Shown here: positions 35,100 to 44,818 of the stretch, piece after piece
How positions within the stretch are numbered: the stretch's first letter is position 1
Layout of the letters: the number at the start of each line of letters is the position of its first letter
Source: Oscillospiraceae bacterium
Lineage (GTDB): Bacteria > Bacillota > Clostridia > Oscillospirales > Acutalibacteraceae
Assembly: GCA_015066395.1 (NCBI GenBank)
Contig: SVOL01000012.1
Coordinates: 1-60,431, forward strand
Direction: 5' to 3'
DNA: 60,431 bases
Notes under the pieces: generated by a model
Told to the model about the DNA's origin: nothing
Seen by the model: only the letters and a program-made list of their open reading frames with translations
The model's database searches: none
Program-made: the position numbers and the translations under genes

Positions 35100-37187
35100 A
35101 TGAATTCATTTTTTTGTAACGCTAAGCCTGTTTGGTTAGAGGGAAGAGAGACCGAACGCCACTTAAGAGTTCAATTTAAAACAAAATTCTCAGTTACCGA
35201 CAAAGCCGGAAAGCATATTGTAAAAATCGCTACAAGCGGCATTTACCAGTTATTTGTAAACGGCAAATTTGTTGCATACGGTCCCGCAAGAGCCGGTAAG
35301 TATCATTTCAGAGTTGATGAGATCGATATTAACGATTACATTCTCAACGGCGAAAACACTGCTGTTATTGAGGTTGCAGGCTATTATACCACTACCTTTT
35401 ATGTAATGCAGCAGCCGTCGTTTGTGCAGGCAGAAGTATTTAGCGGCAACAAATCTCTTGCCGCTACGGGAAGCGACTTCACAGCACGTGTAAACCCTTA
35501 CTATATCCAGAAGGCTGAGAAGTACAGCTATCAGCGTCCCCAGCTTGAAATCTACCGCTTAAGCCCCGATGATACTTATTTTACCGATGACACTTCGGGC
35601 ACAGAACCTATTACTGCGACCGAGGAAAAGATCCTTATCGGTCGTCGTGCCGGCTATCCGATTTATGAGGAATTAGTGCCCAAAAAGATCGGCAACGGTA
35701 AGGTCATTCATCTTGATATCGAGCCTAAAATGGGCAGAACTTTGACCGTTATCAACAGCCAGATGACCGGTTACAAGGTCGATGAACTGGAGATGTGCGT
35801 AAACACGTTGATGCAAACACTGGACAGCGAACCCGGTGAATTTAGAGAAAGTAATTCTCTCAGTGCTAATGAGTATGCACTTTTTGAATTGCCTTACAAC
35901 GCTTCGGGTATGCTCCGTTTCGACGTTGAGTGTCACGAGGACACTACTTTACTTATCGGTTTTGATGAAATTATGGGCGACGACGGCAAATTGCATCCGC
36001 TTCGCTATGATGTCACCAACGGCATTTATTATGAGTTAAAACCCGGCAAATATCACCTGCAGTTCTTCGAAGTCTATACAATGAAGTACATCGCGGCCAA
36101 TGTGTTGAAGGGTTCGTGCGAATTCTCAAACCTTACAATGGTTGAGTTCAAGCATCCGCCGGTAAAGCACGAGGTAAAGGGTAAAACACCCGAAATTCAG
36201 AAGATAATCGACGCCGCGGTCGAAACCTATAAGCAGAACGCCGTTGATCTCTTTACCGATTGTCCGTCGAGAGAGAGAGCCGGCTGGCTTTGTGACAGTT
36301 TCTTTACCTCGCGTGTTGCATATTGCCTTGACGGCAACTGCGATATCGAGACCGATTTTTTGGAAAACTTCCTTCACGAGGATAATTTTGAGGCTCTGCC
36401 CGAGGGTATGGTTCACATGAGCTATCCGGGCGACCACTTAAACGGCAATTTTATCCCTAACTGGTCGATGTGGATGGTCTTACAACTGGGCGAATACGTC
36501 CAAAGGGCTGGCAACCGCGATCTTATTGAACGATTTAAGGTAAAGATCGAAAAGCTGATCAAATACTTTGAAAAGTTTGAAAACGAAGACGGTCTGCTCG
36601 AAAAATTGGAGCGATGGGTCTTTGTTGAATGGTCGCGTGCAAATCAGCTGGTTCAGGATGTCAACTATCCGAGCAATATGATGTATTCTAAGATGCTGAA
36701 GGTTGCCGCAAAGTTATATAATCGACCCGATTGGGCCGAAAAATCCGAAAAGGTAAAGGCTGAGGTCTTGAAGCAGTCGTGGAACGGTAGTTTCTTTATT
36801 GACAATGCTGTTCGCAATGAAGAGGGCAAACTGGTTTTGAGCGGTGAATCGACCGAGGTTTGCCAGTATTACGCTTTCTTCTGCGACATAGTAACTTCCG
36901 AAACTCATAAGGAGTTGTTTGAAACTCTGCTTAACGACTTCGGTCCGCAACGTAAAGTCGACAATAAGTGGCCCGACGTAGCCTTTGCCAACGTGTTACC
37001 GGGTAGTTACTTAAGACTTGATATTCTTATGGAGCACGGGTACAAGTATAAGGTGCTCGACGAAATTGTAGGTTACTTCCTTTATATGGCCGAACGTACC
37101 GGTACTCTTTGGGAACACGATGACACCTCTAACAGTTGTTGCCACGGTTTTGCAAGTCACGTGCTTTGCTGGTTGGATAAAATGTAA
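35100..37187 (+). CDS. GH78-like (alpha-L-rhamnosidase-type) six-hairpin glycosidase
   Basis: A 695-residue cytoplasmic glycosidase (no signal peptide). N-terminal beta-sandwich domains (about 1-330) resemble those of GH78, and the (alpha/alpha)6 barrel begins near TPEIQKIIDAAVETYKQN. FTDCPSRERAGWLCDS is the family signature with acidic active-site residues, and GTLWEHDD near the end lies in the active-site cleft. The start at 35100 is chosen because AAGGGG is suitably spaced; TTG at 35091 is too close. The exact sugar is not certain; rhamnulokinase elsewhere in the window is consistent with rhamnose use. Confidence 0.72.
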   Translation: MNSFFCNAKPVWLEGRETERHLRVQFKTKFSVTDKAGKHIVKIATSGIYQLFVNGKFVAYGPARAGKYHFRVDEIDINDYILNGENTAVIEVAGYYTTTFYVMQQPSFVQAEVFSGNKSLAATGSDFTARVNPYYIQKAEKYSYQRPQLEIYRLSPDDTYFTDDTSGTEPITATEEKILIGRRAGYPIYEELVPKKIGNGKVIHLDIEPKMGRTLTVINSQMTGYKVDELEMCVNTLMQTLDSEPGEFRESNSLSANEYALFELPYNASGMLRFDVECHEDTTLLIGFDEIMGDDGKLHPLRYDVTNGIYYELKPGKYHLQFFEVYTMKYIAANVLKGSCEFSNLTMVEFKHPPVKHEVKGKTPEIQKIIDAAVETYKQNAVDLFTDCPSRERAGWLCDSFFTSRVAYCLDGNCDIETDFLENFLHEDNFEALPEGMVHMSYPGDHLNGNFIPNWSMWMVLQLGEYVQRAGNRDLIERFKVKIEKLIKYFEKFENEDGLLEKLERWVFVEWSRANQLVQDVNYPSNMMYSKMLKVAAKLYNRPDWAEKSEKVKAEVLKQSWNGSFFIDNAVRNEEGKLVLSGESTEVCQYYAFFCDIVTSETHKELFETLLNDFGPQRKVDNKWPDVAFANVLPGSYLRLDILMEHGYKYKVLDEIVGYFLYMAERTGTLWEHDDTSNSCCHGFASHVLCWLDKM

Positions 37188-37225
37188 CGCAAAATGGTAT
37201 AATAAAATAAAAACGGAGTTTAAGT

Positions 37226-38521
37226 TTGAAAAGTACTGACCTTAAGTTTCGAGACAGTTTAATAATCGGTGCGGCTTTGTTTTCAATGTTTTTTGGGGCG
37301 GGAAATATGATTTTTCCGCCTTTTTTGGGTTTCGGCAGCGGTACTGACTGGTGGCAGGGATTTATTGGTTATTTCGTAACCGATATCGGTCTCGTTATCG
37401 TCACCTTGATGGCCGTTGTAAGATTTAACGGACAAAAAGAATTGTTGTCGATAGCGGGTAAAGGATTGGCTTCGGCGTTGCTTTTTGTTGTTATAATGTG
37501 TCTGGGCCCGATAATCAGCATCCCAAGAACTGCCGCAACGACCTATGAATTATCAGTTTTGCCGATCTTCGGCGAGCAGAAATTTCCGTGGTTTTACGTT
37601 GTCTTTTTTACCGTTGTTTTACTTCTTTGCTTTAACAAAGGTAAAATACTTGATGTAGTAGGAAAAATACTGACACCATTACTGTTTCTGGGACTGCTCG
37701 TGTTGATAGTTAAAGGCATTGTGACTCCGGTTGGCGAGATTACCGCAGATACGAGATTTGAGAGCGTGATAGGCGAGGGAATTGAGGCTGGCTACCAGTC
37801 GATGGATGTGCTGGCATCGGTCGTTTTCGGCGCACTTGTTATAAGTTCGGTGGCTGACCGTGGCTATAATAACAACAAAAGTAGCGCGAGGATCGTGCTG
37901 TATTCCGGTTTGATCGCAGGATTCGGTTTGTTTGTTGTATATTTAGGATTGACCTATCTCGGTGCCACGGCCTGCGAAAATTACTCGATGCACATAACGC
38001 GCACCGAATTACTGACTAACATTATTTTGTTGCTTTTCCCGGGAAAATCGGGACTTGTTTTCTTCGGCGTTGTTGCGGGACTCGCTTGTTTGTCGACCGC
38101 GGTAGCACTCACCGGCTCGGCGGCCGAATATCTCGAACGACTGTTTAAAGGTAAAGTCAATTACAAGGTTTTTGTTGTGGCGATCTGTGTTCTTGATACG
38201 TTATTGGCTACTGTCGGTGTCGAAAAGTTGGTTTCCTTCGCATCACCGCTGCTGTCGCTCGTTTATCCGCCGATTCTGGTTATAGTTGCTTTAAGTTTTG
38301 CAAAAAAATATTTGGGTAAGCTTTCTATTTGTTTCGGCGTCCTTACGGCACTTATCTGCGGTGTGTATGAGGTGTTTGCTTCGTTCGGTTACCGTATAAG
38401 AGCCATTGACCGTTTGCCGTTTAATGACGTCGGTTTGTTCTGGATAACGCCCGTGATCGTGATGATTATGATCGGCGTGATTGTTGATCTGATATGCAAA
38501 AAGAAAAACTGTCAAGGATGA
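37226..38521 (+). CDS. brnQ: Branched-chain amino acid transporter BrnQ (LIVCS family)
   Basis: A 431-residue carrier with twelve predicted helices, importing Leu, Ile and Val with sodium or protons. FSMFFGAGNMIFPPFLG near the N terminus is diagnostic. Starts at TTG with CGGAG upstream. The stop codon lies in the loop of its own terminator hairpin. Confidence 0.92.
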   Translation: MKSTDLKFRDSLIIGAALFSMFFGAGNMIFPPFLGFGSGTDWWQGFIGYFVTDIGLVIVTLMAVVRFNGQKELLSIAGKGLASALLFVVIMCLGPIISIPRTAATTYELSVLPIFGEQKFPWFYVVFFTVVLLLCFNKGKILDVVGKILTPLLFLGLLVLIVKGIVTPVGEITADTRFESVIGEGIEAGYQSMDVLASVVFGALVISSVADRGYNNNKSSARIVLYSGLIAGFGLFVVYLGLTYLGATACENYSMHITRTELLTNIILLLFPGKSGLVFFGVVAGLACLSTAVALTGSAAEYLERLFKGKVNYKVFVVAICVLDTLLATVGVEKLVSFASPLLSLVYPPILVIVALSFAKKYLGKLSICFGVLTALICGVYEVFASFGYRIRAIDRLPFNDVGLFWITPVIVMIMIGVIVDLICKKKNCQG

Positions 38522-38539
38522 CCTTGACAGTTTTTTACT
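38506..38539 (+). terminator. Terminator of brnQ, overlapping its last codons
   Basis: Stem aaactgtcaagg/ccttgacagttt (38506-38517 with 38522-38533) followed by TTTTAC. The TGA stop at 38519-38521 sits in the loop. Confidence 0.85.
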
Positions 38540-38619
38540 TAAAAAGTGTATTGCTTTCGGAGTCAGTACCGACTATCAGCGAAAAGTAGGAGAACTTAAG
38601 TTATTCAAACTATAGGTAT

Positions 38620-39177
38620 TCATACGTTAACGCTTTCCATAAGAGTATCCAAAACCGATTCCTTCTGTTCAATGACCTCGTCATTGTCGGTGATTTTTGT
38701 TTTAGTATCGCTCAACTTCTGCTTGATCGCTTCAAGCTCTGCAGTAAACTTCTCGGCGGTTATAAGCAACTCTTTCTCAATATCCGAAAGACTTTCGGTG
38801 GTAACATCGGCAGTTTCGATATTTTTATTCACTGCCGCCTTGCTGATCTCAACGTTTTCTTTTGCGGCATTGATGATGGTCTTAGCGTTTGCTTTAGCCA
38901 CAAGATAGAGTTTACCGATACTTTCGCTCAAACGCGTGATCTCGGCCTCACGGCTTTCGAAATCTGCGACTTTCTGTGCTAAAATAGCATTATCGGCTTT
39001 TAAGTCGGAGAGGGAAGACTGAGCCTCTTCCAACTGAGCGCTCAAAGTGGTTGTTTGCGATTCCAAGCTTCTTAACTTCTGTTCATTCTGCGTTTCGGTT
39101 TCCTTAACCGAAAAGACATACTTCAAAACGTCGTCTTTATTAAACCCTAAAAGACTGTTTCTGAACTTGACAGCCAT
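38620..39177 (-). CDS. DivIVA-like coiled-coil protein
   Basis: A 185-residue protein. Its N terminus (KFRNSLLGFNKDDVLKYV, about 4-21) resembles the membrane-binding head of DivIVA/GpsB proteins, and most of the rest (about 25-175) is predicted coiled coil. Likely role in pole or division-site organisation (inference). No Wag31-type C-terminal domain. AGGCGGTG precedes the ATG. Monocistronic and divergent from nusB. Confidence 0.7.
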   Translation of the reverse strand: MAVKFRNSLLGFNKDDVLKYVFSVKETETQNEQKLRSLESQTTTLSAQLEEAQSSLSDLKADNAILAQKVADFESREAEITRLSESIGKLYLVAKANAKTIINAAKENVEISKAAVNKNIETADVTTESLSDIEKELLITAEKFTAELEAIKQKLSDTKTKITDNDEVIEQKESVLDTLMESVNV

Positions 39178-39208
39178 ATTTACACCGCCTGTATTTTATA
39201 TTTATTTT

Positions 39209-39237
39209 ATTATACAACAACCAATCGTAATTTTCAA
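39209..39237 (-). promoter_or_regulatory. Promoter of the DivIVA-like gene
   Basis: Minus strand TTGAAA (complement of 39232-39237), 17-bp spacer, TATAAT (complement of 39209-39214). Confidence 0.7.
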
Positions 39238-39269
39238 CACATATTTATTCCTAAATTTACAAGTTATCC

Positions 39270-39298
39270 TTGCACTTTTAGTTAGTTTATAGTATTAT
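39270..39298 (+). promoter_or_regulatory. Promoter of the nusB-recN operon
   Basis: TTGCAC (39270-39275), 17-bp spacer, TATTAT (39293-39298). Confidence 0.6.
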
Positions 39299-39347
39299 TA
39301 AACTGTATAATAATGCATTATATGCATTTTGTTTTCGGAGGTTTAAT

Positions 39348-39743
39348 ATGACAAGAACAGAAGCAAGAAATGAGTTGTTTATTCTTATCTTTGAAAAGCA
39401 GTTCAGCGAGTCTACATTGGAGGATATAGTTCTGTCGGCCAAAGAGTCGCGTGATTTTTCTGAAGACAAGGACGGATATATAATAAGCTCCTTTAACGGC
39501 GTGTATAATAATCTTGAAATGATCGATAACATTATTGCCGAAAATCTTGTCGGCTGGACTATCGACCGCATTTCTAAAGTTTCGCTGGCTGTTTTGCGTT
39601 TGGCGTTATATGAGATCAAGTTTGTTGACGAGATACCTCAGTCGGTAACTATAGATGAAGCAGTCGAGCTTTGCAAGAAGTATTCAACCGTTGAGGATGC
39701 ATCTTTTGTAAACGGTGTTCTCGGATCGGTGGTCAGAGCTTAA
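39348..39743 (+). CDS. nusB: Transcription antitermination factor NusB
   Basis: A 131-residue all-helical protein that works with NusE at boxA in rRNA transcription. TRTEARNELF at the N terminus and SVTIDEAVELCKKYSTVEDASFVNGVLG at the C terminus (given here as SVTIDEAVEL and SFVNGVLG) are diagnostic. GGAGG precedes the ATG. First gene of a ten-gene operon. Confidence 0.93.
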   Translation: MTRTEARNELFILIFEKQFSESTLEDIVLSAKESRDFSEDKDGYIISSFNGVYNNLEMIDNIIAENLVGWTIDRISKVSLAVLRLALYEIKFVDEIPQSVTIDEAVELCKKYSTVEDASFVNGVLGSVVRA

Positions 39744-40676
39744 ATGTCGGTAACTTTAGGAATTGACACCAGCAACTACACTACCTCTGCGGCTGTTTTT
39801 GATGACTATAACGGAACTTTTATCAATTCGCGGCGACTGCTCTCGGTCGGCGACGGTGAGATAGGGTTAAGACAAAGCGATGCTCTTTTTCAGCACACTA
39901 AAAATCTACCCGATATCCTTGGCGGTGCATTGATACCTCATCACAAGGTAGACGCCGTCGGTGTTTCGACCAGGCCGCGTGATTTGGAAGGCAGTTATAT
40001 GCCGTGTTTTTTAGCAGGTGTTTCAGCGGCAAAGGCCGCCGCTTTAAGTTTAGGCGTGCCGCTTTTTGAGTTTTCACATCAGGCAGGGCATATCGCTGCG
40101 GCTCTTTATTCGGCCGACCGACTGGATCTTATCGGCGAAAAATTCATTTCTTTCCATGTTTCCGGCGGTACTACCGAAGCGTTGTTGGTCGAGTTCACTA
40201 AGGAACTTAAGCTTACCGCTAAAATAATCGGCCAGTCGACCGATCTTAAGATGGGTCAGGCTGTTGACCGCATCGGAAATATGCTTGGAATCGGATTTCC
40301 TGCCGGCAAGGAGCTTGACAGATTAGCTAATAACGGCGAATGGAAGGAACCTATAAAAGTCTCGGTCAAGGGCTGTGACTGCTCGGTATCGGGTTTGGAG
40401 AACAAGGCTAAAATGATGCTCGATCAGAGAGTTCCTTTTGAAAACATTGCACGGTTTACCATTGAATTTTTAAATAAAACTCTCGTCAAAATGACCGAGA
40501 ATATTATCCATCAATACGGCAAACTGCCGTTGGTGTTTGCAGGTGGTGTGATGTCTAATTCAATTATCAGCAAAAACCTCACCGAAAGGTTCGGTGCCAC
40601 CTTTGCAAGCCCCGAACTTTCAAGCGATAACGCTGTCGGAATTGCTGTTTTGACCGCTTTACAATTAGGAAAATAA
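39744..40676 (+). CDS. TsaD/Kae1-like (peptidase M22 family) protein
   Basis: A 310-residue ASKHA-fold protein related to the tRNA threonylcarbamoyladenosine enzyme TsaD. The metal-binding HxxxH is present (SHQAGH, about 112-117), with VSGGTTEALLV and FAGGVMSN as nucleotide-binding turns. The N terminus is a divergent LGIDTSNYTTSAA. This is a known second, clostridial TsaD-like lineage between nusB and xseA; whether it replaces or supplements TsaD cannot be told from this window. Starts directly after the nusB stop. Confidence 0.78.
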   Translation: MSVTLGIDTSNYTTSAAVFDDYNGTFINSRRLLSVGDGEIGLRQSDALFQHTKNLPDILGGALIPHHKVDAVGVSTRPRDLEGSYMPCFLAGVSAAKAAALSLGVPLFEFSHQAGHIAAALYSADRLDLIGEKFISFHVSGGTTEALLVEFTKELKLTAKIIGQSTDLKMGQAVDRIGNMLGIGFPAGKELDRLANNGEWKEPIKVSVKGCDCSVSGLENKAKMMLDQRVPFENIARFTIEFLNKTLVKMTENIIHQYGKLPLVFAGGVMSNSIISKNLTERFGATFASPELSSDNAVGIAVLTALQLGK

Positions 40677-40685
40677 GGAGTATTT

Positions 40686-41900
40686 ATGAACGGAACCATT
40701 ATTTCTGTTTCACAACTTAATAGGTACGTTCATTCGATGTTTGAATCCGATGACAAACTTCGCAACATAATAGTCAGCGGTGAGATCTCTAACTTGAAGA
40801 TCAATTCCTTCAGCGGTCATATTTATCTGACCTTGAAGGACGACAATGCCGCTGTCAGGGCGGTTATGTTCAAGTCGTCGGCGGCAAGGCTCAAATTCCT
40901 GCCGAAAGAGGGAATGAAGGTTATATGCAGAGGTCAGGTTACGGTTTACGAGCGTGACGGTGCGTACCAACTGTACATTTCCGATATGCAACCCGACGGT
41001 GCGGGAAATATTGCATTTGCTTTTGAACAATTAAAGGCTAAATTGAACGCCGAAGGCTTGTTTGACGCGGCGCACAAAAAGGTCTTACCTAAATTTCCGC
41101 GAAAAATCGCCATTATCACTTCCGAAACAGGTGCGGCGGTACGTGATATGATAAGTGTTATCGGTCGAAGATGGCCGATCGCTACGCTTATTATGTGCCC
41201 TGTATCCGTTCAAGGCGATCTTGCACCAGGTCAGATGATCGAGGCTTTGAAAAAGGTCAACGCTCACACCGATGCCGATGTGATAATAATTGGTCGCGGC
41301 GGTGGCTCTACCGAAGATCTATGGTGTTTTAACGATGAGCGGTTAGCCCGTGCTATATTCAAGTCTAAAATACCGGTCATTTCGGCCGTCGGTCACGAAA
41401 CCGATTTTACTATCTGCGATTTTGTGGCGGATTTGAGAGCACCGACTCCTTCAGCGGCAGGTGAGATAGCCGTGCCTGACATCGGCGAGATCTACTCTTA
41501 TTTCACGGCTGTGGATATGCGGCTTGAGAATGCAGTTTTTAAAATGTTAAACGATTGCAATAACGCGTACAAAGTTTTGTGCGACCGACCGATATTTACT
41601 AAAAAGACCGGATTCTTGGAGCCATTGGAACTACGCCTGGATTCATATACTTCCAAGATCAAAAAATCATTTGAGGCCGCGGTTTTAAAGAGCGAAAGTC
41701 GGTTTAAGACTACGCTGGCAAGCCTTGTTGCAGTTAATCCTACAGCAGTATTGTTGCGTGGATACTCAATAGCCGAGAGGGAAGGAAAGACCGTGAAGTC
41801 GGTATCCGCATTACAAAACGGCGATGTCTTGGATCTTATACTTTCCGACGGCAGTGCTAAATGTACAGTTAATTCGATCAAGGAGAAAACTTATGAGTGA
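40686..41900 (+). CDS. xseA: Exodeoxyribonuclease VII large subunit
   Basis: A 404-residue nuclease subunit. The N-terminal OB fold (VSQLNRYVHSMFESDD; VSGEISNLKINSFSGHIYLTLKD, in pieces) binds single strands, and the catalytic domain has ITSETGAAVRDM, IIGRGGGSTEDLW and SAVGHETDFTICDFVADLRAPTPSAAGE-type blocks. About 40 residues shorter than the E. coli protein, in the coiled-coil part. xseB overlaps its end by 8 bp. Confidence 0.94.
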   Translation: MNGTIISVSQLNRYVHSMFESDDKLRNIIVSGEISNLKINSFSGHIYLTLKDDNAAVRAVMFKSSAARLKFLPKEGMKVICRGQVTVYERDGAYQLYISDMQPDGAGNIAFAFEQLKAKLNAEGLFDAAHKKVLPKFPRKIAIITSETGAAVRDMISVIGRRWPIATLIMCPVSVQGDLAPGQMIEALKKVNAHTDADVIIIGRGGGSTEDLWCFNDERLARAIFKSKIPVISAVGHETDFTICDFVADLRAPTPSAAGEIAVPDIGEIYSYFTAVDMRLENAVFKMLNDCNNAYKVLCDRPIFTKKTGFLEPLELRLDSYTSKIKKSFEAAVLKSESRFKTTLASLVAVNPTAVLLRGYSIAEREGKTVKSVSALQNGDVLDLILSDGSAKCTVNSIKEKTYE

Positions 41901-42081
41901 AAAGTTTGAAGATATCATAAAAGAGCTGGAACTGATAGTTTCAAAGTTAGAGTCGGGTGAATGCGGACTTGACGAGAGTATCGAGCTGTATTCAAAAGGC
42001 TCAAAGCTCTCGGCCGCCGCTAAGACTCGGCTTGAAGAAGCCAAGCAAAAATTGGAAAATTTGAACGACTACACCGATTGA
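41893..42081 (+). CDS. xseB: Exodeoxyribonuclease VII small subunit
   Basis: A 62-residue helical subunit that binds the long stalk of XseA. FEDIIKELELIVSKLESGE and SIELYSKGSKL are diagnostic. The ATG at 41893 is chosen because AAGGAG precedes it; a longer frame exists but lies within xseA. Confidence 0.93.
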   Translation: MSEKFEDIIKELELIVSKLESGECGLDESIELYSKGSKLSAAAKTRLEEAKQKLENLNDYTD

Positions 42082-42095
42082 ACGAAGGGTAAATT

Positions 42096-42962
42096 ATGTT
42101 CGAAAATTATACAGAGTTAATGAACGCCGTTGTGGATAAGTACCTGTCACCCGAAAACGGCGAGATATACGAACTTCAGAGTGCGATGCATTACTCAGCT
42201 TCTGCAGGCGGCAAAAGAATAAGACCCGCTGTTATGCTTGAATTTGGCCGTATCTGCGGTGCTACTGCAGAAGAGGTCTTACCCTTTGCGTTGGCACTTG
42301 AAATGATACATACTTATTCGCTTATACACGATGATCTGCCCTGTATGGATGACGATGATATGCGAAGAGGTAAACCATCATGCCACGTGGCTTTCGGCGA
42401 GTCTACCGCATTACTTGCTGGTGATGCATTGCTGACCGATGCCTTTAAAATTGCGATGGAGACAAGTGTTGAGGATAAACAAAGGGTAGTCGCCGCCTGC
42501 AGGAAGTTAGCTGAATGTGCAGGCAGCCGCGGTATGATAGGCGGACAGGTCATTGATCTTAAATATGAAAACAAGCCGGCAACGCTGGACATAATAAAAA
42601 AGATACATCTTCTTAAAACCTCACAGCTTCTTGTTGCTGCCGCGACCATCGGTTGCATTTTAGGCGGTGCTGATGAGTCTTGTGTATCGGCAGCTCAGAC
42701 GTTCGCCGAAAACTTAGGCTTAGCTTTCCAGATAAAGGACGATATACTGGATGTGACGAGTACAGCCGAAGTGCTGGGTAAGCCGATCGGCAGTGATGCC
42801 GAATCCAACAAATCGACCTACGTTTCGTTAGTTGGTCTAAAGCAGGCCGAAAATGATGTTTTGACCTATACTCAAACGGCGATCTCGGCACTCGATTGCT
42901 TCGGTGATGATGCCGAAGATTTAAAAGAATTTGCAAAAAAATTGGTTTACAGAACCTTTTAG
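42096..42962 (+). CDS. ispA: Polyprenyl (geranyl/farnesyl) diphosphate synthase
   Basis: A 288-residue all-helical prenyltransferase condensing isopentenyl units. First aspartate-rich motif DDLPCMDDDDMRRG, second DDILD, plus GGKRIRP near the N terminus. The two extra residues in the first DDxxxxD motif are the usual bacterial FPP synthase form. AACGAAGGG precedes the ATG. Followed by dxs, so both isoprenoid genes share one transcript. Confidence 0.93.
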   Translation: MFENYTELMNAVVDKYLSPENGEIYELQSAMHYSASAGGKRIRPAVMLEFGRICGATAEEVLPFALALEMIHTYSLIHDDLPCMDDDDMRRGKPSCHVAFGESTALLAGDALLTDAFKIAMETSVEDKQRVVAACRKLAECAGSRGMIGGQVIDLKYENKPATLDIIKKIHLLKTSQLLVAAATIGCILGGADESCVSAAQTFAENLGLAFQIKDDILDVTSTAEVLGKPIGSDAESNKSTYVSLVGLKQAENDVLTYTQTAISALDCFGDDAEDLKEFAKKLVYRTF

Positions 42963-42970
42963 GAGAAATT

Positions 42971-44818
42971 ATGAATTATCAGTTTTTAAACCACATCGCC
43001 TCACCGGATGATGTAAAAAAACTGAACATTGAGCAGTTGGGTGTTCTTTGTGACGAACTTCGCGACTGTATTTTGGAAACTGTGTCTCAAAACGGCGGTC
43101 ATCTGGCGTCAAACTTGGGCTCGGTCGAACTGACTGTTGCTTTGCACAAGGTTTTCGATTCGCCGACTGACAGTATCGTGTTCGACGTGGGTCATCAGTG
43201 CTACCCTCATAAGCTGCTGACCGGTCGTTTTAACAGTTTTAACACGCTGAGAAAGCCAGATGGAATCTCCGGATTTGTGCGTCCCGAAGAGAGCGAGCAC
43301 GATACTCTGATATCCGGTCACAGCAGTACTTCGATCTCTTCGGCCGAAGGCTTCAGTATTGCAAACGAACTGTTGGGACTTAAAGGGTATTCGATAGCCG
43401 TTATCGGCGACGGAGCTTTGACCGGCGGTATGGCTTACGAAGCGATAATCAACGCTCGCAAAAAGGACAAGCATCTGATAGTTATCCTTAATGATAACAA
43501 AATGTCTATCAGCAAGAGCCGCAGTGCTCTGGCTAAGCATTTAAGCACCATCAGAACGCGTAAAAAGTATCACAAATTCAAGATGGGCGTTGAGAAGTTC
43601 TTAGTAAAGATACCGCTTATCGGTCACTCGCTGAGGTCGTTTGTTTTTAAGGTTAAAAATATGCTTAAAAACTCGATCTATGACAGCAATATTTTTGAGG
43701 CATTAGGGTTTTATTATATGGGACCTATCGACGGTCATAATCTGACAACTCTTATCGATATGCTTGAGATAGCTAAGGACGAAAACCGTCCTGTTCTGCT
43801 TCATATCAAGACACAGAAGGGTAAAGGCTTCGCATTGGCGGAGAATGACCCCAATGTTTATCACGGTGTATCGAATTTTGACAAAGCTTTAGGTGTTGAT
43901 TCGCCCAAAGCTGACAGCTTCTCGGCAGTCTTTGGGCGAAAAATTTGCGAGATCGCCGAAAGGGACAATACTGTGTGTGCCATAACCGCAGCTATGCCGG
44001 ACGGCACGGGGTTGAAGGAGTTTTCAGCTCGTTTTAAAAACCGCTTTTTCGATGTAGGAATTGCCGAACAGCACGCCGTCACTTTTTCCGCCGCTTTGGC
44101 TAAAAAGGGCTTAAAACCTGTTTTTGCCGTGTACTCGACCTTTTTACAGCGTGCTTACGACCAGATAATTCACGACGCGGCTATCGAAGGTCTGCCTTTG
44201 ACGTTGGCCGTTGACCGTGCAGGTTTCGTAGGTGAAGACGGCGAAACACACCAGGGTCTTTTTGACGTGGCATTTCTGTCTTCGATTCCGGGTGTTAAAA
44301 TATTCGCTCCTTCCAATTATGACGAATTGGAAAAAATGCTCGAAATAAGGCTTTCTGACCCTAAAGGCGTAGCGGCTATTCGCTATCCAAGAGGTAAACA
44401 GGCCGAAAACTGTCATGATACCCACTACATCGGTCAGGAATTTAATATATGTGGTGACGGCAATTCAGCCATTGTTTGTTATGGCTCGCTGTTTGATACG
44501 GTATTGGCGGCCGCTAAAGAATTGGAGTCGGTCGGCAGATCAATAGCTGTTGTAAAGCTTAATGAGATCACAGAGCTGTCAGATAACCTCATCAACTCGC
44601 TTTTAGAGTACGAGCGGATCTTCTTCTTCGAAGAAGCAGTATTCAAAGGTTCTGTATCCGAAGCGTTAGGCTGCCTATTGTTGTGCAACGGATTTAACGG
44701 CGAATACTATCCTCATGCTGTAAACGGCTTTGTCAAGCAGAACACTGCTAATAATCAACGCCGCGAATTTGGGCTTGATTTAGATTCGATATTAACTGAA
44801 ATAAACGAGGTAATTTAA
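42971..44818 (+). CDS. dxs: 1-deoxy-D-xylulose-5-phosphate synthase
   Basis: A 615-residue thiamine diphosphate enzyme joining pyruvate and glyceraldehyde-3-phosphate, the first step of the MEP pathway. DVGHQCYPHKLLTGR, the ThDP motif GDGALTGGMAYEA through LNDNKMSIS, DGHN, and the C-terminal DVGIAEQHAVTFSAAL and DRAGFVGEDGETHQG are all intact. AGGAG precedes the ATG, 8 bp after ispA. Confidence 0.96.
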   Translation: MNYQFLNHIASPDDVKKLNIEQLGVLCDELRDCILETVSQNGGHLASNLGSVELTVALHKVFDSPTDSIVFDVGHQCYPHKLLTGRFNSFNTLRKPDGISGFVRPEESEHDTLISGHSSTSISSAEGFSIANELLGLKGYSIAVIGDGALTGGMAYEAIINARKKDKHLIVILNDNKMSISKSRSALAKHLSTIRTRKKYHKFKMGVEKFLVKIPLIGHSLRSFVFKVKNMLKNSIYDSNIFEALGFYYMGPIDGHNLTTLIDMLEIAKDENRPVLLHIKTQKGKGFALAENDPNVYHGVSNFDKALGVDSPKADSFSAVFGRKICEIAERDNTVCAITAAMPDGTGLKEFSARFKNRFFDVGIAEQHAVTFSAALAKKGLKPVFAVYSTFLQRAYDQIIHDAAIEGLPLTLAVDRAGFVGEDGETHQGLFDVAFLSSIPGVKIFAPSNYDELEKMLEIRLSDPKGVAAIRYPRGKQAENCHDTHYIGQEFNICGDGNSAIVCYGSLFDTVLAAAKELESVGRSIAVVKLNEITELSDNLINSLLEYERIFFFEEAVFKGSVSEALGCLLLCNGFNGEYYPHAVNGFVKQNTANNQRREFGLDLDSILTEINEVI

